In this document: in pieces, positions 54,141-63,048 of the stretch | How positions within the stretch are numbered: the stretch's first letter is position 1 | Layout: each line of letters starts with the position of its first letter | NCBI GenBank assembly: GCA_045561055.1 | Contig: JBJKYL010000016.1 | Coordinates: forward strand, 49,828-113,827 | DNA: 64,000 nt | Direction of reading: 5' to 3' | Origin: SMWC01 sp045561055 | GTDB taxonomy: Bacteria > Pseudomonadota > Gammaproteobacteria > Steroidobacterales > Rariloculaceae | The notes under the pieces: model-generated | Told to the model about the DNA's origin: nothing | Database searches by the model: none | The model's input: only the letters and a program-made list of their open reading frames with translations | Program-made: the position numbers and the translations under genes

Positions 54141-56020
54141 ATATGTTCTCCTTGTATTACTGACAGCTCTTCCCCGGAGTCAGTCCCGGGCAGTTCCGCG
54201 CGGATCGCATTTATTAGCTCTGTGACCAAAAACGGTTGCCCAGTAACTTTTGGTAGCGGGATCGGGTCGATTCCGAGCTTGTCTCTAAGCAGAGTCGATA
54301 GCTGCCCCATGTTCATTTCGGGAACGAGTACCTGCTCGAATCCGCTGAGCAGTTTACCGAGGTTTTTCGGCAGGGGACTCAGATAGCGGAGATGGATATG
54401 GCTCACACGTGTGTCGCCTAGTTTGCGAACAGCTTGGTGAATCGCACCATGGGTTGATCCCCAACCAACGACTGCAATGGCGCCTTTCGTTGTACCAATC
54501 TCGATTTCCTGGTTGGGAATAAAATTCGCAATGCAAGCGACCTTATCGGCGCGGAGCCGAGTCATCAATTGATGATTTTCGGCTTCGTAGGAAATGTTGC
54601 CGGTACGGATATCCTTTTCTAGGCCGCCGACACGATACATAAGTTTTGGTTCACCCGGTGAGATCCACGGTCTACCGAGTGTCACTGGATTGCGCTGAAA
54701 TGCAACGTTTTCGCCACCTGTATTAGCATCCAACTGGTTCGCTTCGATTGCTGCATAGTTAGTCATATCTGGTATGCGCCATGGTTCGGCAGCATTTGCC
54801 AGGTATCCGTCCGTAAGTAGGATCACAGGTGTCATATGCCTTACTGCGATCCGGACTGCTTCGATTGCTGTATCGAAGCAGTCGCTGGGTGAATTCGCAG
54901 CAATCACGGGAATCGGCGCGTCGGCATTGCGTCCATAGATAGCCTGATATAGGTCGGATTGCTCAGTCTTGGTCGGCAATCCGGTTGAGGGTCCGCCGCG
55001 TTGTGAGTTGACGATGATTAGCGGCAACTCAGCGCTAATCGCGAGACCAATGGCTTCAGTCTTAAGGGCAATTCCGGGCCCAGAACTAGAGGTGACACCG
55101 ATTGCGCCACCGTAGGAAGCGCCTATTGCAGCACACACGGCAGCGATTTCATCCTCCGCTTGCATGATGCCGACGCCCAGATTTTCGAGCCGAGCGAGCC
55201 TGTGCAACAACGGTGAAGCTGGTGTTATCGGATAGGAGTAAAACATGAGCGGGCGGTCGGCGAGTTCGCCAGCTGCCGCAAGGCCTAGAGCGAGTGCCTC
55301 ACTACCGTTTATACCACGGTACTCACCAGGTAAAAGTTTTGCCTTACTAACGTTGAAGCGCGGTATTGCTTCGGATAGCTCGGTGGTCTCTGCGTAAGCA
55401 TGTCCCGAATGGAGAGCTGCAAGGTTAGCGTCCCGGACCACCTCCAGCTTCGCGAACTTCTTTTGGATCCAGTGTTCGATTGGCCCTAGATCGCGGTCGA
55501 ACATCCACATAAGCATTCCGAGCGCCCAGAAATTCTTGCATCGGCCTCCATTGCTTTTGCTGAGTTCGAATGGTTTGACCGCTTCGAGATTGAGACGGCT
55601 AATATCCGCAGAGACAACCTGATAGCCGTCGAGTCCTCCATTTTCCCGAGGGTCTTTGTCGTAACCCGCTTTAGCAAGATTACGAGAGACGAAGGCATCG
55701 CTGTTAATAATCAGAAGGGCGCCTTTTTGCAGCATCGGTAGGCTAACCTTGAGCGCTGCAGGGTTTAAAGCCACCAGTACATCTGGCGCGTCACCGGCCG
55801 TCGTGATCGGGTTTGCGCCGATGTTCATCTGGTACGCGGATACGCCGAACGTTGTTCCCGCCGGTGCACGGATCTCGGCTGGGTAGTCTGGGAATGTAGC
55901 GAAGTCCTTACCGGTTAACGCAGTGGAGGCGATGAACTGGGATCCCATCAATTGTACGCCGTCGCCAGAATCGCCGGCAAGACGAACAACGATAGATTTC
56001 AATGTTTCTTGGTTGGACAT
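54137..56020 (-). CDS. korA: 2-oxoacid:ferredoxin oxidoreductase fused gamma-alpha subunit
   Basis: A 627-residue subunit. Residues 1-about 190 are the gamma domain (RLAGDSGDGVQLMGSQF, FPDYPAEIRAPAGT); from about 215 the alpha domain follows (GSEALALGLAAAGEL, YPITPASPLLH, QAEDEIAAV, TSSSGPGIALKTEAIG, QRGGPSTGLPTKTEQ). This gamma-alpha fusion without a delta ferredoxin subunit is the two-subunit type found in aerobes such as mycobacteria, often oxygen-tolerant. Electrons probably go to the ferredoxins encoded on the other side of the spacer. Confidence 0.95.
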   Translation of the reverse strand: MSNQETLKSIVVRLAGDSGDGVQLMGSQFIASTALTGKDFATFPDYPAEIRAPAGTTFGVSAYQMNIGANPITTAGDAPDVLVALNPAALKVSLPMLQKGALLIINSDAFVSRNLAKAGYDKDPRENGGLDGYQVVSADISRLNLEAVKPFELSKSNGGRCKNFWALGMLMWMFDRDLGPIEHWIQKKFAKLEVVRDANLAALHSGHAYAETTELSEAIPRFNVSKAKLLPGEYRGINGSEALALGLAAAGELADRPLMFYSYPITPASPLLHRLARLENLGVGIMQAEDEIAAVCAAIGASYGGAIGVTSSSGPGIALKTEAIGLAISAELPLIIVNSQRGGPSTGLPTKTEQSDLYQAIYGRNADAPIPVIAANSPSDCFDTAIEAVRIAVRHMTPVILLTDGYLANAAEPWRIPDMTNYAAIEANQLDANTGGENVAFQRNPVTLGRPWISPGEPKLMYRVGGLEKDIRTGNISYEAENHQLMTRLRADKVACIANFIPNQEIEIGTTKGAIAVVGWGSTHGAIHQAVRKLGDTRVSHIHLRYLSPLPKNLGKLLSGFEQVLVPEMNMGQLSTLLRDKLGIDPIPLPKVTGQPFLVTELINAIRAELPGTDSGEELSVIQGEHI

Positions 56021-56339
56021 GAGGGTGGTTTCTTCAGAGTGCCTTGGTCGTCAAGCCGATCTCTCAATCTTGAAGTAGGGATAGCCAGATCGCTTTACCA
56101 CTAAGCAAGGTTAGGTGATGTGATATTCAGAACCGTGATCGTAAACTATCTGCGCTTGTTCTTTACCATCAGTTTAGGCATTAGGAGATTCCAGAATGAT
56201 CGTAACGAATATTATGTTGACTACACTCTAGTTAGTCTGGTTCTATGCCCATCCGGAAGAATGTATGCGCCAACTAGTTGCGCCATGTTATGCGCGCGCG
56301 ATGGGGAATATTATGAGCGAAGCGAGGAAAATCTAAGGA
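56021..56339. other. 319-base spacer between korA and ferredoxin genes
   Basis: Divergent promoters are expected here. I see a perfect ten-base palindrome CAACTAGTTG at 56271-56280 within a wider GCGCC/GCGCC context and no gene. An 80-codon frame at 56120 runs into the ferredoxin gene and is not protein-like. Confidence 0.5.
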
Positions 56340-56660
56340 ATGGCGAAAATTACCTATATTGAGTATGACGGTACGCTACACGAGATTGATGTGCCGTCAG
56401 GCTGGACCATCATGGAAGGCGCAATCAACAACAATGTTCCAGGAATCGAAGCGGAGTGCGGTGGTGCGTGTAGTTGCGCGACCTGTCATGTCTATGTAGA
56501 TCCCGGTTGGGTTGATATAACCGGTACGGCTGAAGATATAGAAAAAGGCATGCTCGAATGTGCGCTTGATCTCGGAGAGACTAGTCGTTTAAGTTGTCAG
56601 ATTGAGGTCAACGATACGTTCGATGGGCTCGTCGTGCGCATGCCTAAACTACAAGCCTAG
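56340..56660 (+). CDS. [2Fe-2S] ferredoxin, adrenodoxin type
   Basis: A 106-residue ferredoxin with cluster ligands in ECGGACSCATCHVYV (C-x5-C-x2-C) and a fourth cysteine near RLSCQIEV. MLECALDLGETSRLSCQ is the usual C-terminal block. These ferredoxins serve P450 systems, Rieske oxygenases or FeS assembly. A ribosome site GAGGAAA lies about a dozen bases upstream. Not an Isc-operon copy, since hscA/iscX are absent. It may take electrons from the divergent Kor enzyme. Confidence 0.93.
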   Translation: MAKITYIEYDGTLHEIDVPSGWTIMEGAINNNVPGIEAECGGACSCATCHVYVDPGWVDITGTAEDIEKGMLECALDLGETSRLSCQIEVNDTFDGLVVRMPKLQA

Positions 56661-56804
56661 GAGCACCCTAAGACTGATTTTTAGAGATTACCCTCTAGTC
56701 CTAACTGCTCTTTAAGCAAAGTCTTGGTTTAATTCAGTCGGGCTTGATATGCATTTTTATATCGAATAGCTTTGCTAACATATTCGATAGTGAGAGTTTA
56801 AACG

Positions 56805-57128
56805 TTGACGTTTGTTGTTACAGAGAGCTGCATTAAGTGCAAATTGACCGATTGTGTTGAAGTTTGTCCCGTCGACTGCTTCCACGAAGGCCCAAATATG
56901 CTTGTCATTGATCCTGATGAGTGTATCGATTGCACGCTTTGTGAGCCTGAGTGCCCCGTAGAGGCAATCTGTTCAGACGATGATCTGCCTGAGCAGCAGC
57001 AGCAGTTTCTGGCTTTAAACGAGGAGCTGTCGAAACAATGGCCCGTACTTACTGAAATGAAAAATCCTCCGCCTGATGCGGACGATTGGCGTGAAATCAA
57101 AGATAAAGCAAAGTATTTGGAACGATAA
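56805..57128 (+). CDS. fdxA: FdxA-type 7Fe/8Fe ferredoxin
   Basis: A 107-residue ferredoxin with the FdxA pattern: VVTESCIKCKLTDCVEVCPVDCFHEGPNMLVI, then DECIDCTLCEPECPVEAI. The second cysteine set is C-x2-C-x2-C-x3-CP; the first is C-x2-C-x4-C-x3-CP. The C-terminal helix ends DDWREIKDKAKYL. The start must be TTG 56805, since FdxA proteins begin directly before the first strand (MTFVVTE). It is the most likely partner for the Kor enzyme. Confidence 0.94.
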   Translation: MTFVVTESCIKCKLTDCVEVCPVDCFHEGPNMLVIDPDECIDCTLCEPECPVEAICSDDDLPEQQQQFLALNEELSKQWPVLTEMKNPPPDADDWREIKDKAKYLER

Positions 57129-57159
57129 AGGCGCTGATCGACGGTTACTTTCAGGTACG

Positions 57160-58572
57160 TCAATACGGTAATAAGTAAAGTACGATGGCTAGAAAGGGTA
57201 CGAGTAGGAGCGCCATCGTTATCGCGTAACCGAACATGTCGCGCGCGCGTATTCCCGTGATCGCGAGTAACGGGATTGCCCAGAACGGGTTCAGGAGATT
57301 GGTATGGGCGTCACCCACCGCGTATGACGCGATAATTTGGCCATATGGAATGCCCATCTCGGCTCCCGCGACCATCATCGGTCCACCAACGATCACCCAC
57401 TCGCCTCCCCCTGATGGAACGAAGATGTTAAGAACTCCCGCAGTCATCCAGGCGATGATCGGGAAAGTTTCAGGTGTCGCGATCGAAAGAAGCGACTCAG
57501 TCATTGTGTTGACGAGTCCTGTACCCGTCATGATGCCGATGATGCCTGCATAGAAGGGGAACAGGAGAATAACGCCGGAGCTTCCGTGAACCGCATCATG
57601 AAACTCACCGAGATATTTTGCCGGGCTTGAGTAAAGAAATAGCCCCACCATCAGAAAGCCGAAGTTAAGGACGTTGATATTGAGGGCGCCGAGTCCTTGG
57701 GTTAGAAAAACGCTCGCTAAGAGAATTATTCCCGTAAAAGAAAGAATCCCGCCGAGGATTGTGCTGTTATCGATCTGGTCCGCGAGAGCTGGCTTTTTTG
57801 CAACTACCTCCTGTTCGCTAATGCTGTTTGTGGCAGTTTCGGGTTCGCGCTCAATATAGCGATCGATGCCTTTGCAATTCGCGTCCGGCGGGCAGAGCAG
57901 ATACAGCATGAGCGATCCGTATGCGAGGCCCAGAATTGTGAGGATTAGTGGATACGGATGAAAGACCCATTCTGTCGCCGGAATCAACCGATCGACGAAG
58001 CCAAGTTCGAGCAATGTGTTACCTTCGGTAGCTTGCAGGAGGCCCGCGGAGCTGGACAGGCCCCATCCCCAAGTCAGGCTGATGCCCATATATCCGGCTA
58101 CGGCTAGCAGCGGATAATGAATTGCCATGCCACTTTTCCCAGCTTGCCTACCCATCTCTCGCACGAGGACTGCGCCAAAGATCAGACCAAGACCCCACGA
58201 TATCCAACCCGTCAGCATGGCGGCTAATCCGACGAGGACGACCGCCTGCCGCCCGTTTCTCGGTATGCGGACGAGTCTAAGGATTACTTTTTTTACGCGG
58301 GGGTGATAGGCGACAACGTTCGCGGTTACCAGTATTAGTACCATTTGCATCGCGAACTCAAGAAGAGTCCAGAAACCGCTGTACCATGACTGAGCGATCT
58401 GGATAATCCCCGAGCCTTCGGAGAGGAAGGCGGTAAAGGCAGCGATATAGGTCAGAATGATCGCGAATAGGAATGGGCTTGGCATCCACCGTTCCACCCG
58501 ATCGGCGAGCGTTTCACCTAGTTTTTGTACTGGAGTAAGGGTTGGTTCTATTTCCTGTTTGCCCGTCGTCAT
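57160..58572 (-). CDS. AtoE-family short-chain fatty acid transporter
   Basis: A 470-residue carrier with about twelve helices. DRVERWMPSPFLFAIILTY at the start, GLIFGAVLVREMGRQAGKSGMAIHYPLLAVAGY in the middle and NIFVPSGGGEWVIVGGPMM near the end are AtoE blocks. The family imports short-chain fatty acids such as acetoacetate or butyrate. It converges with fdxA at 31 bases. No atoDAB genes are adjacent. Confidence 0.92.
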   Translation of the reverse strand: MTTGKQEIEPTLTPVQKLGETLADRVERWMPSPFLFAIILTYIAAFTAFLSEGSGIIQIAQSWYSGFWTLLEFAMQMVLILVTANVVAYHPRVKKVILRLVRIPRNGRQAVVLVGLAAMLTGWISWGLGLIFGAVLVREMGRQAGKSGMAIHYPLLAVAGYMGISLTWGWGLSSSAGLLQATEGNTLLELGFVDRLIPATEWVFHPYPLILTILGLAYGSLMLYLLCPPDANCKGIDRYIEREPETATNSISEQEVVAKKPALADQIDNSTILGGILSFTGIILLASVFLTQGLGALNINVLNFGFLMVGLFLYSSPAKYLGEFHDAVHGSSGVILLFPFYAGIIGIMTGTGLVNTMTESLLSIATPETFPIIAWMTAGVLNIFVPSGGGEWVIVGGPMMVAGAEMGIPYGQIIASYAVGDAHTNLLNPFWAIPLLAITGIRARDMFGYAITMALLLVPFLAIVLYLLPY

Positions 58573-58852
58573 ATCTGTTATCTCGGTCCTTTGGAGATGC
58601 CGGTTTCATTTTTCCATCTGGAACTATCGGTAACAGATAGAACTTTATCGCAAACTGCAGACAGTGTAGTACTCAAGATATAGCAGGCGCTATACCATTT
58701 GATTCACCTTTCACATTTCGTCACCGTTAGAGGCGTAAAGGGCACGAAACCGTTTATCGTGCGCTTTCAAGTGCAGCCGTAGCCGCTGGCAAAATAAAAT
58801 TCGACGCGGCTAGGGGGACGGCGCTCAGTCGTGGTTCTAACGAGTTGCTCAG
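58573..58852. promoter_or_regulatory. Spacer upstream of the AtoE gene with two inverted repeats
   Basis: ATCTGTTA (58573-58580), next to the AtoE start, pairs perfectly with TAACAGAT (58631-58638), 50 bases apart. TATAGC-AGGC-GCTATA (58679-58694) is a second perfect repeat. Both could be operator sites. No gene is visible in this stretch. Confidence 0.35.
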
Positions 58853-60052
58853 CTACCAGCGAAATAGCCTCACGACCATGCCTTTTGGGTAGAGATCCTG
58901 GCCACGCGGAAGTTCGACGAAGCCATCCGTGCCGGCTAGGCTCACCAAGTCGCCAGAGGTGTTAGTCGGCCGCGGTTTCGCGATCCCAGTGCCTTCATCG
59001 TTGTAGCCCACAACGATGGGTAAGAAGTAGGTTAAGTCCGCTGGGAATGGGACGTCGCTGGCCAGTATTAGACGTTCTACGGTCGCCGGCTGCATTCCGA
59101 GCGCCTGTTGTAATGCAGGCAATACATACCGGTAAAGGCAAACGGTGGTGGAGACGGGATTACCCGGCAGTGCAAACACGGGCTTACTATCCTGGCTGAT
59201 GCCAAACCACATGGGCCTGCCCGGTCGCTGGTCGATACGATGGAACATGACTTGAGTCTCGAGTTCCTCGAGCACGCTCGGTACGAAGTCGAAGCGCCCC
59301 ATAGAAACACCGCCACTCAGAATCAGGAGGTCGTTTTGATTATGAAGCTCTCTGACCGCTTTCAGCATAGTTTCGCGATTGTCTTTGAGCCTCGACCGCG
59401 CGACTTTGGCAAGGCGGTGCTGGTTTAGTGCTGCCTCGATGGCACGATCGTTGCTAGATCGAATCTGATAGTCTGCTAGCGGCTCACCAGTTTCGACGAG
59501 TTCATCGCCGGTTGAAATAACCGCGACCCGCGGGAGTCTGGCGACCCGAATTTCCATGCGTCCAGCACTTGCAGCAACCGCGATCTCCGGAGCACCAAGT
59601 CGAATACCCGGCTGTAATAGTTGGTTACCGGCCTTCCTATCCGAACCACGTAAATGCACGAACTGCCCGGGCGAGAATTCGATGGAATTCTGGACAACCA
59701 CCTCATCACTCGTTCGCTTGAAGCGTTCGACAGGGATAACACTGTCCGCGTTCGCGGGCAGTACCGCGCCGGTCATTATCTCTACGCATTGTCCAGGCTC
59801 TTCGAGAGTCAATGCTCCGACACCCGCGCCCTGTGTTCCTATGACCTGAAACGATCGCATTCCTTGTTGCCAATCTCCAGATGCTATCGCAATGCCGTCC
59901 ATCGTGACGCGATCGAACGGTGGTTGGTCTCTTTCCGCATTGATGGGTTCTTGCAGGATTGCGCCAACTGCATCCGAAAGTGGTATCGATGTTGTGCCGG
60001 ACGGACGTATACATTCCGCTATCAATCGTTCTGCATCAGAGACTTCGGTCAT
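58853..60052 (-). CDS. moeA: Molybdopterin molybdotransferase MoeA
   Basis: A 399-residue enzyme inserting molybdate in adenylylated molybdopterin. Blocks in order: QPPFDRVTMDGIAI, GAVLPANADSVIPVE, VISTGDELVETGEPL, DLLILSGGVSMGRFDFV and FALPGNPVSTTVCLY. The C-terminal domain IV is present, so the length is normal. With modABC and xdhC it completes uptake and insertion functions of the region. Confidence 0.95.
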   Translation of the reverse strand: MTEVSDAERLIAECIRPSGTTSIPLSDAVGAILQEPINAERDQPPFDRVTMDGIAIASGDWQQGMRSFQVIGTQGAGVGALTLEEPGQCVEIMTGAVLPANADSVIPVERFKRTSDEVVVQNSIEFSPGQFVHLRGSDRKAGNQLLQPGIRLGAPEIAVAASAGRMEIRVARLPRVAVISTGDELVETGEPLADYQIRSSNDRAIEAALNQHRLAKVARSRLKDNRETMLKAVRELHNQNDLLILSGGVSMGRFDFVPSVLEELETQVMFHRIDQRPGRPMWFGISQDSKPVFALPGNPVSTTVCLYRYVLPALQQALGMQPATVERLILASDVPFPADLTYFLPIVVGYNDEGTGIAKPRPTNTSGDLVSLAGTDGFVELPRGQDLYPKGMVVRLFRW

Positions 60053-60163
60053 TTTTTCTCCACTGTCCCGAGGCTCGACGTCCGGGGCATGGTGCCATAG
60101 CCTAACTCATTGTTTCTAGAAGCGAGTTTTACAGCCACCGTGGAATCTCAATCAGATCACTGG

Positions 60164-60172
60164 TGCTATACT
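60164..60172 (+). promoter_or_regulatory. Extended -10 promoter candidate for the TPR gene
   Basis: TGCTATACT lies 19 bases before ATG 60192, identical to the sequence before nadA at 20482. AGGAGG (60181-60186) follows as a strong ribosome site, five bases from ATG. A palindrome CTGATCAG overlaps the end of the box. Confidence 0.45.
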
Positions 60173-60191
60173 GATCAGCTAGGAGGACATT

Positions 60192-60680
60192 ATGGGCCAT
60201 AAACTCTTGGTCGGGTTCGCGTGCTGTTTTGTGGCGAGTACCGTATGGTCTCAAGCTATGGATAACCGTACCATAATCGGCGCCGGTAACGAGTTCCTAT
60301 CTGCTGCTTCTTTCGCGATTCGCATGGGCCAGTACGATGAAGGCATTCGTCTAACGCATCTAGGTCTGAACCGCTATCAACCCAGCGATCGTGATCGGGC
60401 AGCTGCGTTATCTAATTTATGTGGGGCTCATGCGGCGAAAGGGGAACCTGATATTGCTATACCTTACTGCGATGAATCTATAGAGATGAACGATAAAGAT
60501 TGGCGAGCTTTCAGTAACCGAAGTTACGCTTATTTTTTAAAGGGCATGTTGAAAGAGGCGGAAGAGAATCTGGCTATTGCCGTCGACATTGATCCATCTG
60601 CGAAACAGGTACTGCAGATACGCGGCATGATTAACGAGCTAGGCCTCCGGCCGCGAGTGATTATGGAGGATCATCAATAG
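60192..60680 (+). CDS. Exported tetratricopeptide-repeat protein
   Basis: A 162-residue protein with a signal peptide (KLLVGFACCFVASTVWSQ) and about three TPR units: FLSAASFAIRMGQYDEGI, AALSNLCGAHAAKGEPDIAIPYCDES and AFSNRSYAYFLKGMLKEAEENL. TPR units bind partner proteins. The stop TAG overlaps the proposed start of the next gene, so a joint product complex in the periplasm is likely. Confidence 0.88.
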   Translation: MGHKLLVGFACCFVASTVWSQAMDNRTIIGAGNEFLSAASFAIRMGQYDEGIRLTHLGLNRYQPSDRDRAAALSNLCGAHAAKGEPDIAIPYCDESIEMNDKDWRAFSNRSYAYFLKGMLKEAEENLAIAVDIDPSAKQVLQIRGMINELGLRPRVIMEDHQ

Positions 60681-61408
60681 CCGGTCGCTCAAGTCGCTGG
60701 ACGAAAGCGCTAGGGGCTGCGTTACTGATATCGTTCACGGCGGTCAGTTTTGCTCAGGATGATCGCTGGTCTCAGGATCCAGGTCTTTTAGATCCGCGAG
60801 GGACTTGGACGTGTGTTTTTTTTGGCAATCCAGCTATCGGCGATGAACGCGTACTCCTTAGTTTCGCGCCGGATCAGTCTACGCTCATGGCGATGCCCGA
60901 AGAGAACTCCTTGCGCCCTTGGTTGCCGTTATCCCGATGGCAGCTTGAGGATGAGACGCTCACTTTTTCCGATTCGCGTAATGGACGCGTCTTCGAGGCC
61001 AACCTGCGACGCACGACGCTCGGGGGCGACTGGAGAGCTACCAATCTTCGCGGTGGCTGGTGGTGTACGGCCACGGGTGACGGTATCGAGCTCGGAATTT
61101 TTGCAGATCCTAATGACAGGACCAGAGAAACACTGGTTCCTCTGATTCCGATGGTTATGGCTAGGCCCGCGTTTCCGAGACAGGCTATTCGAGGCGGAAT
61201 AGAGGGACGCGTCGTAATCTGCTTCGTTGTCGATCCAACCGGCAACGTTCGAGATCCAGAGTTTGTTGAGCTCACGGAAGAAATCTTTCGTGCTACCAGT
61301 TTAGATGCCCTTATGAGCTCTTCCTACCGGCCTTGGTTAGAGCGCGGGAACGAGAAACCGCGGCCGGCATGTCGCAGCTTTCTTTACCTTCTAGACAAAA
61401 CTTTTTAG
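60677..61408 (+). CDS. Secreted protein with TonB C-terminal-like domain, probable AUA start
   Basis: The frame is open from 60635 to 61408. ATG, GTG or TTG first occurs at 60887, which would remove the signal peptide and 70 residues. From ATA 60677 the protein opens with AGRSSRWTKALGAALLISF and cleaves near SFAQDD, a textbook signal peptide. GGAGGA (60665-60670) stands six bases before the ATA, and the ATA overlaps the TAG of the TPR gene. The C-terminal third is TonB_C-like: RPAFPRQAIRGGIEGRVVI, DPTGNVRDPEFVEL. A middle domain with DGDG-free beta pattern (WQLEDETLTFSDSRNGRVFE) is unassigned. 243 residues, periplasmic. Confidence 0.75.
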   Translation: MAGRSSRWTKALGAALLISFTAVSFAQDDRWSQDPGLLDPRGTWTCVFFGNPAIGDERVLLSFAPDQSTLMAMPEENSLRPWLPLSRWQLEDETLTFSDSRNGRVFEANLRRTTLGGDWRATNLRGGWWCTATGDGIELGIFADPNDRTRETLVPLIPMVMARPAFPRQAIRGGIEGRVVICFVVDPTGNVRDPEFVELTEEIFRATSLDALMSSSYRPWLERGNEKPRPACRSFLYLLDKTF

Positions 61409-61462
61409 TTCGTTGCGCGAGCATGGACTCTAACGTGGTTAGTAGCTAGACGGTTCTTTTTT

Positions 61463-62868
61463 ATGATTGCTCAGACTATCGTTCCGCGCTTGACGACCGG
61501 GTCGGTTGGCGGTCATCTGCGAGAGCTTGCCTTGCCGATGGCTCTAAGTTTTGTTGCGTTAAATTCCTATAGCATCACCGACACTTTCTTCGTCGGTCAA
61601 CTAGGTACATTGCCGCTCGCAGCAATGGGTTTTACATTTCCTGTCTCCTTTGCGATGGTTGCGGTCGGCCTCGGCATAGGTATCGCGACCTCGAGCGTTC
61701 TGGCCCGTCTCCTAGGCACCGGGAATCGTGGTGCTGTGCAAAGAATAACGACGCACGCTTTATTGCTCGGCGGGTTGCTAGGCTTGCTGTTGTTAGTGGT
61801 CGGCCTTGCTACTATTGAGCCGGTGTTCAGCGCGCTCGGCGCCGACGAAAGAACGTTGCCCCTCATTAGAAGTTATATGGGGCCGGTTTATTTTGGTGGA
61901 GTGTTTTTTATCCTGACTATAGTGGGTAATCACGCGCTCCGTGCGACAGGCGATTCTAAGGTACCGGCGATCATTCTGACTTTCTCAGCCGTTCTGAACA
62001 TCGTACTTGATCCGCTTTTGATCTTCGGACTGTTCGGTTTCCCACGACTGGAATTACAGGGTGCTGCTATTGCGACTGTGATTGCAAACGCTGTAACGGT
62101 TGTTGCATCACTGACGATTTTGTACCGGCGCGAGAGACTAATTGCTTTCCGTTACCTGAATATCGATCATCTACGAGATTCATGGCAGCAGCTGCTATTT
62201 ATAGGCATTCCTACCACCGCAACGAATCTGTTGCTTCCGGTAACTTTTGCGATAATCACGGCGATGGTCGCTGCATATGGACCAGGAGCTGTAGCAGGTT
62301 TCGCCGTGGCTTCACGGCTAGAGTCAATAGTGCTCATTATGGTTTTCGCATTGCAGTCTTCTGTAGGCCCGGTTGTTGGACAGAATTTCGGTGCCGGGAA
62401 TTTAGGTCGAGTGGGGCAAGCTATTTATGTAGCCAATAGATTTCTATTGGCCTACTGTTTTTTCTTCGGCTGTTTGCTGTTTATTATTGCGCGCCGCTGG
62501 CAAGTATATTCGACGATGAGCCCCTTGTTATAGCGACAGCTGTAAGCTATCTGAGAATCGTGCCGATAACGCTCGGAGCGTTCGGTGTGATGTTAGTTGC
62601 TGTCAGTAGCTTGAATGCGTTAGGGCGCCCGATGCCTGCGGCCGTTTTGACGTTCATAAAACTATTCGCCGTATACCTACCATTAGCCTGGCTATTGTCG
62701 CGATTGATAGGGATCAGCGGAATTTTTGCGGCGAACGCCGCGTCGCACCTTCTGATCGGAGTCGCATCATTTGTCTGGTTAAGAAAGATTCTGGAGGACA
62801 TCTCTGCTGAAGATCAGTCAGTTCAAGGACCATCTGCTGAAATAGTGGGGCCATCCGACTCTGGCTAG
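61463..62868 (+). pseudogene. MATE family efflux transporter, frameshifted
   Basis: A multidrug and toxin exporter split by a frameshift. The first frame (61463-62533, 356 residues) has ten helices' worth of MATE sequence: HLRELALPMALSFVALNSYS, TDTFFVGQLGTLPLAAMGF, LRATGDSKVPAIILT, SSVGPVVGQNFGAGNLGRV. It ends in the unrelated tail RRWQVYSTMSPLL. The second frame resumes as APLASIFDDEPLVIATAVSY and continues to GRPMPAAVLTFIKLF and the C terminus at 62868. The change is at GCGCGC (62489-62494); one GC fewer restores a single frame of about 467 residues. Read errors or recent mutation both fit. Confidence 0.88.
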
Positions 62869-63048
62869 TAGCAGCTTACCCGTTTTTCCTCACCTATTGA
62901 GAGTAGCGTATTTTCGCGCTCGGCCGATGAAGCGAATATCTCTACAGCTGCTGAAACAGGGCTGTTTTCGGTGAGTAGAGACTGTCTAAGTTCTTTTAAA
63001 ATCGTCTAAATGTAGCGATCATACGCTATAATCGTTAAATGACATGTT

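Noticed and set aside
56120..56362. 80-codon plus-strand frame before the ferredoxin gene
   Set aside because: It overlaps the ferredoxin start, has no family resemblance and no ribosome site; composition is not protein-like.
60887..61408. ATG 60887 as start of the TonB-C-like gene
   Set aside because: The frame continues 70 codons upstream in protein-like sequence with a signal peptide and a strong ribosome site.
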